A DNA stretch of 64,000 nucleotides from Stieleria mannarensis (GTDB lineage Bacteria > Planctomycetota > Planctomycetia > Pirellulales > Pirellulaceae). The notes under the pieces are model-generated. The model was not told where the DNA came from. It did no database searches and saw nothing but the letters and a program-made list of their open reading frames with translations. Below are positions 1 through 8,637 of the stretch, piece by piece. The stretch's first letter is position 1; each line of letters begins with the position of its first letter. A program made the translations under genes and the position numbers. The DNA is taken from NCBI RefSeq assembly GCF_014154935.1, contig NZ_JACEHH010000046.1, forward strand, positions 1 through 64,000, in the 5' to 3' direction.

Positions 1-60
1 TGGGAGTTGGGAGTTGGGAGTTGGGAGTTGGGAGTTGGGAGTTGGGAGTTGGGAGTTGGG
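1..60. repeat. 7-bp tandem repeat (TGGGAGT)n
   Basis: Eight perfect head-to-tail copies of TGGGAGT plus a partial ninth run from the first base of the window and break into a G-run. The array probably continues upstream of the window. It is not coding in any convincing frame. Confidence 0.95.
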
Positions 61-94
61 GGGGCATGGGAGGTGTGCGAGGGATAGGTGGTAT

Positions 95-180
95 GGACAG
101 ACCCCGGGGAGCTTGGGGACAGACCCCGAGGAGCTTGGGGACAGACCCCGGGGAGCTTGGGGACAGACCCCGGGGGAGGT
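95..180. repeat. 22-bp tandem repeat with GGGGACAGACCCC core
   Basis: Four consecutive copies of a 22-bp unit (GGGGACAGACCCCGGGGAGC followed by TT) with one or two differences. Full units lie at 115-136, 137-158 and 159-180, and a slightly truncated one at 95-114. The core is a short inverted repeat (GGGG...CCCC) and recurs at 322-334 and, with one change, at 381-393. Confidence 0.9.
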
Positions 181-276
181 TTGAACTGAACTGATGAATA
201 GGCCCGCGGATGGCAGAGCGAAACCACCGATGGGGCGCAGTCGGATATCCGTGGGTACGCATTGCCATCCGTTCTT

Positions 277-405
277 CTCTGTCGCGGTGTCGTAGGTGGG
301 CAGCGTCCGGGGACAGAGTCTGGGGACAGACCCCGGCGTGCGGCCTGGCTCTGTCGCGGTGTCGTAGGTGGGCAGCGTCTGGGCACAGACCCCGGCGTGC
401 GGCCT
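277..405. repeat. ~72-bp direct repeat, two copies
   Basis: The string CTCTGTCGCGGTGTCGTAGG starts at 277 and again at 349, a period of 72 bp. Each copy continues into GTGGGCAGCGTC and then a GG(G)ACAGACCCCGGCGTGCGG segment. With the arrays at 1-180 this fills the region before the first gene (1-637). Short open frames here are explained by the repeats and I do not call them genes. A C9 tract sits at 422-430. Confidence 0.8.
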
Positions 406-637
406 GTCTACAGGGTGCGGACCCCCCCCCAAGCGATCTAGTGTGATCGTTATGATCGCTACCGCGGGGCGGGCACTGCAGAATGACGCGGAGGCACTCG
501 CGTTTGGCTCCAATTTGGTTCCTGCGGCGACGAAGTTGAGCGAAACGACGGTTGGTTTCTGCTGAAACAGGACGCTCGAGAAACGTCACAGAGCCATCAA
601 GAAAGAGCACGTAGACCACGGACCAAGGAAGGGCTTG

Positions 638-2974
638 ATGGACGATTTGTCTTCGCTGGACAATCTGTCGATACTTGGCACACGTCCCTTTGCCCGCGAA
701 ATCGACCGACGACAATTCGGCAAAGGGGCTGTGGCTGCGGGACTGTTGCCGCTCGGCCTGTTCGGCTGGGCGGACAAACCGACACGCGAGTGCCCGATGC
801 AAACGATTCGCGAGAAGCGTTTCGAGACGCTGGTGGCCATCATGGCGGCCCAGATCGATTCGCTGTGGTGTGGACGCCGCGGCGATAATGCGTGTCAGGT
901 CGCCAACGATGTGCTGCGCTACGCCGACCACCTGCCCTACCGGATGCAATTGGGCATGAGCGTCGCCTTGCTGTGGCTGGACGTCTACAGCGTCAAACAC
1001 ACCGCAAAACGCCTGAAACATCACTCCCGCGAGGGCGTGCGTCGGTTGCTCAATCAAGGCGAAACCCCGCGCCGTGCCGGTGCACCTCCGCTGATCCAGT
1101 GGGACGACGACCACTTGCTGCACATGGCCGTTAGCGGACTGGCGATGCTCGGCCGTTTGGTGATCCACTCACGTGCACCCGCCCGCGAACTGATCGGATT
1201 GGGCTGGAGCAAGAAATGCGAACAGGTTTCCAGCCTGGTTTCCTTGCCTGCACCGCCGCTGGCGGATCTCAATCATCACTACGACGTGGTGATCATCGGC
1301 AGCGGCGCCGGGGGCGCGACCGCGGCGACTCGCTTGACCGCCCAAGGCCGCAAGGTCTTGATTCTCGATTGCGGCGATTTCGTCAGCCCCGATGCCTTGG
1401 TCCAACGCATCGAAGATTCCGATGGCAGCGTTCGCTTGGCGCCGCCACGCAGCGATGAAGTCCTGATGCGGCTGTACAAAGACGCCGGCGGGCAAATCAG
1501 CGGCGGACTCGGCAACGTCGACTCAAAACTTGATCTGGTGCTCCCACAGCGGCGTAAAAAAATTCCGCCGCGACAAACTATCAATGTCTGCCAGGCGAAG
1601 GTGTTCGGCGGCGGACCGTATGTCAACAATGCGATCCATCTGCCGATCTCGCGCGAGGTTTACGACACCAAATGGGCCGGCCGTCAGCCCACGGGGCTGG
1701 GCTACGATCAACTGGCGGCGCTGATGGATGGCATCAACGCCGAGCTGGGCGTCAATACCACGGTGACCGAGACGCAGATTAGTGACCGCAGCATGCGATT
1801 CGCCGAAGGCTGCCAGACGCTTGGTGAAGACGTCCAACCCCTACCGGTTGCCATGCGGCTCCATTGCTCGGGATGCGGCAGCGACAACTCGGTGGACAGT
1901 TTCGGCGACCACATCGGTGGCCTGCATCCGTACTCGCCGACCGGCGCCAACAGCTTCCTCGTCCAGGCGATGCACAATCCCGAACCGGCTCGCGTTTCGT
2001 ATCGGACCGAAGCGAAACGTCTTCGTGTCGAGTCCGATGCCGCGGGGAAACCGATCGTCTCCGGTGTCGATGTCACGCGTGTCGAAGACGATGGTTGCCA
2101 CACTCAAGCAACCATCACCGCCGACCAGTATGTCGTCGCTGCCGGCATCGGCCCCACGACCAAGTTGGTCGCCCAGGGGCTGAAGTCCGGAGGCTATCGC
2201 AACCGGCATCTGGGCAAACGATTCACCGCCAACGTGGGAACGGCGGTGTATGCGATGTTCGACAAACCGATTTGGCCGTCGGGCTCCGATCGCCCCGAAC
2301 CCGGCGTGACGCAGTGTTTCCTGGTGGACCGCCGAATGGTCGAAAAAGACGGCCGGATGGTCGAAGAACCTGCGTTGGAGAATTGGTTTCACTTTCCCGG
2401 CACCGTCGCCTTGGCGTTGACGGGATGGTTCAAAGAATTTGCCTGCACGATGCGACGGTTCAATCACCTGTCGATGGCCGGCATCGTCGTGCCCACGCAA
2501 GTGCGACCGTGCAATGCGATCGATGATTGCGGCAACGTGAACATTTCGTTGGATTGTGATGAATTCGAAATCTTGCTGTTGGGTATCCGGCGGATCGCAC
2601 GAATCTACTTTGCCGCCGCAAAGCCCGATGACGGTGTGACGCTGCATCTGCCGACGAAGGCGATGTTGCTGCGCGGCGGCCGGCCGCTGCGGATTCGTGA
2701 CATGGACGATCTGGAGTGGGCGATTGGTCAAATCCGCCGCCGCGGTCCGGCTTTCGTGAATCTGTTGACCACGCACGGGCAGGGTGGCGCGTCGATCGGC
2801 GACGTGGTCGACCCGACGACATTTCAAGTGAAAACCGACTGCGGCCAGCACGTTTCCAACCTGACCGTGGCCGACGCGTCGTTATTTCCTGCCGGTTGCG
2901 AAATCAATCCACAGCTGACGCTCAAGGCGCTGGCCACGATCGCAGCCGAGCAGGTGGTCCAGCGGACGGCGTGA
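638..2974 (+). CDS. GMC-family FAD-dependent oxidoreductase, TAT-like N-terminus
   Basis: Predicted flavoprotein alcohol/sterol oxidase or dehydrogenase of about 778 residues. An RRQFGKG twin-arginine-like motif and hydrophobic stretch lie near residues 24-45. A helical segment (about 55-200) is weakly reminiscent of the small-subunit/long-chain-alcohol-oxidase N-terminal region. The FAD-binding VVIIGSGAGG motif is near 218-227. The C-terminus has the GMC signature: a TTHGQGG histidine, VADASLFP and the EINPQ asparagine. A CSGC pair lies in the middle. The ATG at 638 follows AAGGAAGGG by a few bases; a TTG at 635 directly precedes it. Substrate is unknown and no cytochrome c subunit gene is adjacent. 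The family call is firm; the alcohol-type substrate is inference. Confidence 0.88.
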   Translation: MDDLSSLDNLSILGTRPFAREIDRRQFGKGAVAAGLLPLGLFGWADKPTRECPMQTIREKRFETLVAIMAAQIDSLWCGRRGDNACQVANDVLRYADHLPYRMQLGMSVALLWLDVYSVKHTAKRLKHHSREGVRRLLNQGETPRRAGAPPLIQWDDDHLLHMAVSGLAMLGRLVIHSRAPARELIGLGWSKKCEQVSSLVSLPAPPLADLNHHYDVVIIGSGAGGATAATRLTAQGRKVLILDCGDFVSPDALVQRIEDSDGSVRLAPPRSDEVLMRLYKDAGGQISGGLGNVDSKLDLVLPQRRKKIPPRQTINVCQAKVFGGGPYVNNAIHLPISREVYDTKWAGRQPTGLGYDQLAALMDGINAELGVNTTVTETQISDRSMRFAEGCQTLGEDVQPLPVAMRLHCSGCGSDNSVDSFGDHIGGLHPYSPTGANSFLVQAMHNPEPARVSYRTEAKRLRVESDAAGKPIVSGVDVTRVEDDGCHTQATITADQYVVAAGIGPTTKLVAQGLKSGGYRNRHLGKRFTANVGTAVYAMFDKPIWPSGSDRPEPGVTQCFLVDRRMVEKDGRMVEEPALENWFHFPGTVALALTGWFKEFACTMRRFNHLSMAGIVVPTQVRPCNAIDDCGNVNISLDCDEFEILLLGIRRIARIYFAAAKPDDGVTLHLPTKAMLLRGGRPLRIRDMDDLEWAIGQIRRRGPAFVNLLTTHGQGGASIGDVVDPTTFQVKTDCGQHVSNLTVADASLFPAGCEINPQLTLKALATIAAEQVVQRTA

Positions 2975-3179
2975 TCTCTGGTGTCTGGCGTCGATTTACG
3001 TCGAGGGTATGATCCGGGTTTGAGAAGTTCGACGCATTGGTCGATGCGGTCGGAGTGGATAAGCAAAACAGTCCTGGAAGGAAAGGTCGCGGAGGAGTTT
3101 ACGCCTAGAGCCGGGAGGATTTTGCTGTGGCTCGGAAGCACTCACGCGCCACCAATCGACCCTCCCCTCGCTACGCTCG

Positions 3180-3200
3180 ACCCTCCCTTCCAGGGAGGGT
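3180..3200 (+). promoter_or_regulatory. Perfect 8-bp hairpin covering the SD-like sequence of the MFS gene
   Basis: ACCCTCCC (3180-3187), loop TTCCA, GGGAGGGT (3193-3200). The right arm contains the only good Shine-Dalgarno-like string (GGGAGGG) before the ATG at 3213. Folding would hide it. A second CCCTCCCC lies at 3161-3169, so an alternative pairing is possible. It could equally be a dispersed repeat that happens to sit here. Confidence 0.5.
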
Positions 3201-3212
3201 TTCATCTTCATT

Positions 3213-4505
3213 ATGAATTTTCTTTCCGATCGACTGGCGCGACGGCTGCCATTTTTTTATGGCTACTTGATGCTGCCGATCGCGATGTTGATGCAGGTCG
3301 GGACCAGTCCGGGGCAGACGTTTGCCGTCAGCGCATTCACGCCGGCGCTATTGGACAGTTTGCAGCTGACGCAAAGCCGGCTCGGTTTGGCGTACATGCT
3401 GGGAACGTTGTTTGCCGCCGTTCCGCTGAGCTTCGTTGGGCCGGCTGCGGATCGTCATGGGCTGAAGCGTGTCGCATCGATCGTCATCGTGGCGCTCGCG
3501 TTGGCCTGTTTGTTCGCTTCCCGCGTTGATGGGTTCTACGGCCTGCTCGCGGCGTTCTTCTTGCTGCGGTTTCTGGGCCAAGGCTCACTGACGCTGTTGT
3601 CCGGCAACACGACGGCGATGTGGTTTCGCAATCGCATCGGACGCGTCTCGGCAGTACTGAGCATCGGTTCGGCCATCGCGTTTGCCTGGGTCCCCGAGTG
3701 GCTGGCCGGATCGATCGATGCCATCGGCTGGCGTTCGACCTACCAGTCGCTGGCGGCGATCCTGGTTTTGACCCTGTTGCCGCTGGTGATCCTGCTGTAT
3801 CGAAATCGGCCGGAAGACTTGGGGCAGTACGTGGACGGTCATACCGGGCGTCTGTCACCCGGCCATGCAAGCGACGATTCCGATTCCGATCCGCCCGAAC
3901 CGGATCTAAACCTTGACCCGGATGCGTTGACGCTGGGCCAAGCGGCACGGACGGGTTCGTATTACATCCTGGGGCTCGCCAACATCATCTGGGCGATGGC
4001 CGGGACCGGGGTGTTGTTTTATCTATTCACGCTGTGTGAGCAACGTACGTTACCGCCGGACACGGCCGCGGGATTATTCAAGATCCTGGGGATGACGATG
4101 TTGGCGATGCAGTTGGGCGGAGGCGTGTTGGCAGATTTTATGAAGCTGAATCGGTTGTTGGGCCTTGGCACCGCTTTGGTCGCCGGCTCGCTCGCGTGGC
4201 TGTACTTGGACCCATCGGTTCGCGGGGCACAGGCCTTTGCCGGCTTGTTCGGCGGCGGTCAAGGAATGTTGATCTCCGTCAGCGGTGTTGCTTGGGTCCG
4301 CTACTATGGGCGACAACATCTGGGCAGCATTCGCGGGGCGGTTTGGTGCGGGACCGTCGCCGGCAGCGGCTGCGGGCCGTTGATCATGGGCTGGGTCAAC
4401 GACGCGACGGGCAGCTACGATGGGGCGATTTTGTGTTTCGCCGCCGCGATGATGCCGCTGGCGATCGCGTCCTGGTTTATCCGGCCGCCGGCATTGTCCA
4501 CGTAG
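3213..4505 (+). CDS. MFS transporter
   Basis: 430-residue polytopic membrane protein with about 12 hydrophobic segments. It carries the major facilitator motif A-like loop (GPAADRHGLKR) between TM2 and TM3. A hydrophilic, Asp/Pro-rich central loop (about residues 205-235) separates the two six-helix halves. The layout resembles the monocarboxylate/oxalate-formate branch, but substrate cannot be read from sequence. Start at ATG 3213, 13 bases after GGGAGGG. The TAG stop lies inside a palindromic repeat (4501-4564) that separates this gene from the convergent TPR/HEAT gene. Confidence 0.85.
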   Translation: MNFLSDRLARRLPFFYGYLMLPIAMLMQVGTSPGQTFAVSAFTPALLDSLQLTQSRLGLAYMLGTLFAAVPLSFVGPAADRHGLKRVASIVIVALALACLFASRVDGFYGLLAAFFLLRFLGQGSLTLLSGNTTAMWFRNRIGRVSAVLSIGSAIAFAWVPEWLAGSIDAIGWRSTYQSLAAILVLTLLPLVILLYRNRPEDLGQYVDGHTGRLSPGHASDDSDSDPPEPDLNLDPDALTLGQAARTGSYYILGLANIIWAMAGTGVLFYLFTLCEQRTLPPDTAAGLFKILGMTMLAMQLGGGVLADFMKLNRLLGLGTALVAGSLAWLYLDPSVRGAQAFAGLFGGGQGMLISVSGVAWVRYYGRQHLGSIRGAVWCGTVAGSGCGPLIMGWVNDATGSYDGAILCFAAAMMPLAIASWFIRPPALST

Positions 4506-4564
4506 CTACGCTCGCCAGAGCGTGGGGAAGCCCGGAGGTCCACCTTCTGGCGAAGGTAGTTACG
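4501..4564. repeat. Palindromic repeat, family D copy 1 (stop codon embedded)
   Basis: Left half CGTAGCTACGCTCGCCAGAG continues to CGTGG (4501-4525). The right half, CCACCTTCTGGCGAAGGTAG followed by TTACG (4540-4564), is its imperfect inverse. Related single half-sites (CCACGCTCTGGCGAGCGTAG) occur at 7771-7795 and 48518-48542. The element lies between convergent genes, so it may act as a bidirectional terminator. The TAG that ends the MFS gene is part of it. Confidence 0.7.
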
Positions 4565-4619
4565 TTTGATCGGGCGGTGCACCGGAGTGGAAGCCTGGCG
4601 CACAAGTCCTGCCTGCCGA

Positions 4620-5864
4620 CTACGGATCGCGACGCAGGTCGTCGGGGGCTTGCATCAGTTGTTCGGCAAAGTGGTTGCGCCACGCTGCCTGATCGTAGCG
4701 ATAGTCGACCCCGGGGGCGATCTGGCGGAGTAGTTCTAGTGCGCCGGGGTTCTGCTGCGTTTTCGTCAGCACTTCTTGTTTGCTGCCGGTGGAAAGGCCC
4801 GAGCCGCCCAGGCTGTTGCTACCGACCGACATTCCGGGGCCTTTGGGGGTCAAGGACTTGTGCGTCGTGATCAACGCATCCACGTACGCTTCCCACAATT
4901 CCGGTTCAGGGAAATAGTTCAGTGCCCGCAGCGCCGCGGTCACTTCGGCCGGTTTACGGTTGTCACCTTTCAGCATCGGCAGGTAGGACGCCACTGCGGA
5001 CGACGCACCATATTCTTGAAGCTGCATCAACGCTTCGGTGCGAATCCCCGGATCGGGTTCAAAGATCCCTGTCCTGACCAGGGCCTGGACGGCGACCGAA
5101 GTCCGCAGTGCACCCAAGCGTTTGACGTAGATCATCCGCAGCGATTTCGGGTCGGGCTTGTTTCCACGCGACTTTTCGAGCGCTTCGGCAAGCGCGGTCG
5201 ACGCCAGCGGATCATCGATCGCTTTGATCGCTTCGAGTGCTTCGGCCGAACGCTTTCCCGGCCGCAACACGAATCCTCGAAGCTTGCCGAGTTCCTTGAT
5301 CCAAACCTTGGAGGCGTCGTTGATTTCGTCACGCCGTTGTTCGCGCAAGTAAACCTCCGGGACCTCCCACCCGCTGGAGGTCGGGATCAATCCGCGGCGT
5401 CGTTGTTGGTCGGCAAAAAGCACCCATTCATTACCATCGCGAACGTACTTCAGCGCCGATCGGGCTTGGCGGTGATCGGGATCGATTTCGATCGCCCGCT
5501 GAAAATGGTAGTCGCGCTGGTCCAACAAACCGTTCGCCTTGCACTGCCGTGCCAGTTGGTAATGCGCCTCGGCATCCTCGCCGACTTGTTGGAGTTGTTG
5601 GCGATACCAAACCAGTTTTTCGTCGTGATCGCTGACCGTTTTGACGACGCGACTCTGCGGGATCGCCACCCGCAGCTCCGGGTCCACCTCGACGATCAAA
5701 TGCGGTTTCGACCCTGTGTCCGTCTTCCGCACGATCTTGCCGTCGATTTGGACCCCGCCACGCATTTCGACGGTGTCGGCGACGGCCACCGCGGTGATGG
5801 CGACCCATGCGAGTAGCGTCATGGAGATCGTCGGCCGGCGCGAATTGTGAACGAGGTGAATCAT
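4620..5864 (-). CDS. Secreted TPR/HEAT-repeat protein
   Basis: About 414 residues from the chosen ATG at 5864. A hydrophobic signal segment (TLLAWVAITAVAVA) is followed by a short beta-rich part (VEMRGGVQIDGKIV), a TPR-like unit (AEAHYQLARQCKANGL...) and HEAT-like helical repeats with alternating 'alpha-x-ALxxLG' blocks. It probably acts as a periplasmic scaffold; no catalytic motif is seen. The open frame extends to 5975, but that stretch overlaps a dispersed repeat (5954-6012), so the upstream start is rejected. An ATG at 5825, directly before the signal segment, is the main alternative start. Confidence 0.7.
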   Translation of the reverse strand: MIHLVHNSRRPTISMTLLAWVAITAVAVADTVEMRGGVQIDGKIVRKTDTGSKPHLIVEVDPELRVAIPQSRVVKTVSDHDEKLVWYRQQLQQVGEDAEAHYQLARQCKANGLLDQRDYHFQRAIEIDPDHRQARSALKYVRDGNEWVLFADQQRRRGLIPTSSGWEVPEVYLREQRRDEINDASKVWIKELGKLRGFVLRPGKRSAEALEAIKAIDDPLASTALAEALEKSRGNKPDPKSLRMIYVKRLGALRTSVAVQALVRTGIFEPDPGIRTEALMQLQEYGASSAVASYLPMLKGDNRKPAEVTAALRALNYFPEPELWEAYVDALITTHKSLTPKGPGMSVGSNSLGGSGLSTGSKQEVLTKTQQNPGALELLRQIAPGVDYRYDQAAWRNHFAEQLMQAPDDLRRDP

Positions 5865-5953
5865 GGCGAAAGAGCAGGAGGAGAAGGATCGCGCGGCTTT
5901 CGTTGGTGACCAGCGTTGGGCGGCTATTCGGTCGCTGCGAAGCAGTGAGACAC

Positions 5954-6012
5954 GGCGGCTAAAGCCTGCACCCACGCGGTCGCGGAAGTCGCCTAAAGGC
6001 TAACCACCAACG
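5954..6012. repeat. Palindromic repeat, family B copy 1
   Basis: GGCGGCTAAAGCCTGCACCC ... GTCGCCTAAAGGCTAACCAC with CAACG following. The two halves are imperfect inverses. The same module occurs at 11981-12050 and 20625-20706. Confidence 0.7.
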
Positions 6013-6246
6013 GATTGTAGCACCCGGCGGGATTGGTTCCGAACCGTTTTTTGTTGGATTTCGCTCACTCGACGCCTCATGACGCACGGCGCGAACCCAA
6101 ATCCGCTCAACCTGCTCGCTGAACCTGCCGATACCATACTTGACTATTGGGATCAACTTTCTATTGTTGTGTTCTCTGGCGGTCGCAAGGGCGGGCGCTG
6201 GTTCGAAAAACCATTACGTTCTCTTTGTCTTCGCGAAAGTCTGACG

Positions 6247-7089
6247 ATGAAACCCGTTTCGACCGCCGAACCGTCTGTCGAATCCGAGCCCGCGACCGAG
6301 GCGAAACCGCTTCCGGTGATCAGCGACACCACGCCGGATCCGACGCCCGAGGAGGACGAATTGCAGGGGGCGCTGGCCGCGGATCCCCCGCTGGCACCGA
6401 CGGAGGAGTTTTTGGCGGAACTGGCCGAGCACAGCCAGCGGTTGGAATCGGCCAGTCCGCAAGAGATTCTGGCCTGGGCGGTGGAGCGATTTGCCCCCAA
6501 GTTCTCGATGGCCACCGCGTTCGGCCCCGAGGGGATGACGATCATCCACATGTTGAGCGAGATCGCGCCGGAGACACCGATTTTTAATTTGGAAACCGGG
6601 TACCAATTCAAAGAGACGTTGGCGCTACGCGAATCGGTCAAAGAGCGTTACGGGATCGAAGTCGAATTCAAGTACCCGCGCCAGACGGTCCAGGAATACG
6701 AGGCGGCCAACGGCGGCCCGGTCTACAAAACGGACCCGAATCGGTGCTGCTTTGACCGCAAATTGCGGGTGTTGAAGGAAGCCGCACGGGGGCTTCATGC
6801 CTGGGCCAGCGCGATCCGGCGCGACCAGAGCCCCGATCGTGCCAAGGCGCCGATCGTGGGTTGGGACAAAAAATTCCAGCTCGTGAAGATCAGCCCGCTG
6901 GCCAATTGGACCAAGAAAGAGGTTTGGAGTCTGATCAGCAAGCACGACATTCCCTACAACCCGCTTCACGACCAGGGTTACCCCAGCGTCGGTTGCTGGC
7001 CGTGCACCCGCGCCAATCTGCTCGGTGAAGACGAGCGTGCGGGGCGTTGGAGCGGATTTCAAAAGACCGAGTGTGGGCTTCACGACTGA
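6247..7089 (+). CDS. cysH: Phosphoadenylyl/adenylyl-sulfate reductase (CysH), iron-sulfur type
   Basis: Reduces activated sulfate (APS or PAPS) to sulfite in assimilatory sulfur metabolism, cytoplasmic. 280 residues from ATG 6247. Residues 1-60 are a Pro/Glu-rich extension. The PP-loop-like reductase core follows (SMATAFGPEGM, residues 87-97). C167-C168 and C250-x-x-C253 form the CC...CxxC set that binds [4Fe-4S] in APS-reducing enzymes, and the C-terminal KTECGLH carries the catalytic C276. The Cys set favours APS reductase activity, although the family name is PAPS reductase. The frame is open back to 6079, but that part shows no homology. An Rrf2 regulator begins 20 bases downstream. Confidence 0.9.
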   Translation: MKPVSTAEPSVESEPATEAKPLPVISDTTPDPTPEEDELQGALAADPPLAPTEEFLAELAEHSQRLESASPQEILAWAVERFAPKFSMATAFGPEGMTIIHMLSEIAPETPIFNLETGYQFKETLALRESVKERYGIEVEFKYPRQTVQEYEAANGGPVYKTDPNRCCFDRKLRVLKEAARGLHAWASAIRRDQSPDRAKAPIVGWDKKFQLVKISPLANWTKKEVWSLISKHDIPYNPLHDQGYPSVGCWPCTRANLLGEDERAGRWSGFQKTECGLHD

Positions 7090-7109
7090 GACCGGAGAGG
7101 GGTGGTTCG

Positions 7110-7535
7110 GTGACAATCTCGGCACGAGTTCATTATGCGACGTTGGCGTTGATCGAATTGGCGCAGCGCCAGAGCGAAAAATCCCCGGTGGCGGTGCGTG
7201 AGATCTGTCAGCGGCACGGCATCCCGGCTCCGTTTTTGGTCCAGATCCTGCGAACGTTGCGGAGTGCCGGTTGGGTGCAAAGCATCCGGGGCGCCCAGGG
7301 AGGCTATCGGTTGGCGATCGCACCGACGGAGTTGAACTTGTTGGAGATCGCCGAGGCGGTCGGGTGTTCGGATTCCAATTGCCAAACCGATGCGACCGAC
7401 ACGCCGGCCAATCGAATGGTGCACGAGGTCTGGGACGCTGCCAGCGAGGCCTCGCGTGCGGTGCTGGCCCGGACCACCTTGGCCGAGATCGCCGCCCGCT
7501 CGGCTCAGGGCGACGAAGTGATGTTTTACATCTGA
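7110..7535 (+). CDS. Rrf2-family transcriptional regulator
   Basis: 141-residue winged-helix regulator. The N-terminal TISARVHYATLALIELA, the recognition region IPAPFLVQILRTLRSAGWV and the beta-wing SIRGAQGGYRLA are classic Rrf2/CymR/IscR features. Only two close cysteines (GCSDSNC) are seen where IscR-type members have three cluster ligands, so Fe-S binding is doubtful. Start is GTG 7110 after GGAGAGGGG (7093-7101). It lies 20 bases after cysH, which suggests co-transcription and control of cysteine/sulfur genes, as CymR does in Firmicutes; that role is inference. Confidence 0.85.
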   Translation: MTISARVHYATLALIELAQRQSEKSPVAVREICQRHGIPAPFLVQILRTLRSAGWVQSIRGAQGGYRLAIAPTELNLLEIAEAVGCSDSNCQTDATDTPANRMVHEVWDAASEASRAVLARTTLAEIAARSAQGDEVMFYI

Positions 7536-7577
7536 AGCGGGTCTCGTTTTCTGCTCGATCCGCTCCCGCGTTTTGGT

Positions 7578-7711
7578 AGAGCTTTGTCCCTAAACCCGTA
7601 GCGGAAGCCGCCAAGGCTTTCGACTCGCAGCAGTTCACTTGGGAAAAGCCGAAATTCTTGGCGAATTCCGCTACCAAATACGCCCCTTGCCGGGTTAAGG
7701 GACAAAGCCTA
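7578..7711. repeat. Long imperfect inverted repeat containing two family A modules
   Basis: The left arm (7578-7622) reads AGAGCTTTGTCCCTAAACCC then GTAGCGGAAGCCGCCAAGGC. The right arm (7649-7711) is its inverse with an extra internal segment (CAAATACGCCCCTTGC). Family A modules GTAGCGGAAGxCGCCAAG lie at 7598-7622 (+) and 7649-7674 (-). Another copy sits at 12996-13021. No transposase is present, so this is a MITE-like or REP-like element. Confidence 0.75.
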
Positions 7712-7770
7712 GAGCTTCCTGCCTCTTTCCCCGGCTACGTGTCCTGTATGGAGACGGGATTCGCCGCAGC

Positions 7771-7795
7771 CCACGCTCTGGCGAGCGTAGCTACG
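7771..7795. repeat. Family D half-site
   Basis: CCACGCTCTGGCGAGCGTAG followed by CTACG, identical to the reverse complement of 4501-4525 and one base different from 48518-48542. Confidence 0.8.
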
Positions 7796-8052
7796 GAGGC
7801 AGACACGTCGGCGGCCGACCTTGATCTGTCGCGGCAAGATATCTCACGTTTTGCCCGCCGGCGGGACTACTGCCGAATTCTTCGTGTCTTTTCCGGGCCG
7901 GCGTGACGCCTGCACAATCCGCACCCCCTTTAGGGCTTTCGTGTGTTTCGACGCTGGTAGCGGTTGCAAGGATCGTTGCTGCGACTAGCGTGGAGTTTCC
8001 CGCTCGGGAATCTCTCACCCGAATCAGTCGACACGAAACGAGTTTGTACACC

Positions 8053-8487
8053 ATGAAACGAATTGCCCTGGCGATCGCCGCGATGGCTGCGATTGCGTTC
8101 GGCGGATCCGACGCGGCTTCTGCTGCTCATCCCGCCGGATACCCTTTCTTCCCCTTCGGCTTTTACCAGCCTTACGGCGCGACCTATGGATCGTCGCTGC
8201 GGACGCCGCCCCACTTTGCCCTCAACCCGCCGGTTTACTATGGTGCCCGCCACGCGCGGCCTTACGGAATGAGCCCGTTCGCGTCGCCGCCGTTGGTCAC
8301 CGCCGGAGAGAACTATCGCAATCGTCTGCGGACCGATTTCTATCTTCCGCCGGGTGAATACCAGCCGGCCGAACCGCCCGCCTGCACCGCGAATCCCTGT
8401 GTCAGCCGAGGCGCAGCGAAACCGGTCAAAGTCGGCCTCGTTCGAACCAATCCGTTCGTCACCGATTCCCAGCTGGTGAAAAACTAA
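8053..8487 (+). CDS. Small secreted Pro/Tyr-rich protein
   Basis: 144 residues. A clean signal peptide (MKRIALAIAAMAAIAFGG...ASAA) precedes a Pro/Tyr/Phe-rich mature part (YPFFPFGFYQPYGATYG) with two cysteines (PACTANPC). No enzyme family is recognised. Such small Pro/Tyr-rich exported proteins are common in planctomycetes and may belong to the cell envelope. ATG 8053 is chosen because it opens the signal peptide. A strong intrinsic terminator follows at 8540-8580. Confidence 0.75.
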   Translation: MKRIALAIAAMAAIAFGGSDAASAAHPAGYPFFPFGFYQPYGATYGSSLRTPPHFALNPPVYYGARHARPYGMSPFASPPLVTAGENYRNRLRTDFYLPPGEYQPAEPPACTANPCVSRGAAKPVKVGLVRTNPFVTDSQLVKN

Positions 8488-8539
8488 CGTTGCCGCCGGA
8501 AAAATCCGGCTGAGTTGAATTCGGCCCGATGCGAACAAA

Positions 8540-8580
8540 AAAATGGCGAGGTCCTGCCGCTGGCAAGGCCTCGCCATTTT
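8540..8580 (+). terminator. Intrinsic terminator
   Basis: Perfect 12-bp stem AAAATGGCGAGG (8540-8551) / CCTCGCCATTTT (8569-8580) with a 17-base loop and a T-run after it, 53 bases past the stop of the secreted-protein gene. Confidence 0.88.
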
Positions 8581-8636
8581 TCATTGCCCGGGAATTCATT
8601 GCCCGGGAATTCATTGCTCGGGAATTCATTGCCCGG
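8581..8636. repeat. 15-bp tandem repeat
   Basis: Nearly four copies of the 15-bp unit ATTCATTGCCCGGGA (one copy has GCTCGGGA) between the terminator and the SRP RNA 3' end. Each unit contains or abuts GAATTC and CCCGGG palindromes. Confidence 0.9.
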
Positions 8637-8637
8637 C

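Larger units (their letters stand above)
7536..8052. other. Intergenic region carrying repeats, no gene seen
   Basis: 517 bases between the Rrf2 gene and the small secreted-protein gene. It holds a long imperfect inverted repeat (7578-7711) and a family D half-site (7771-7795). The remainder shows no convincing coding frame. Confidence 0.6.

Noticed and set aside
210..565. Two overlapping short open frames
   Set aside because: They lie in direct repeats, have no ribosome site and give Arg/Trp-rich translations typical of non-coding GC-rich DNA.
8581..8636. Possible CRISPR-like array
   Set aside because: Units are contiguous 15-bp tandem repeats without spacers, and no cas genes are present.
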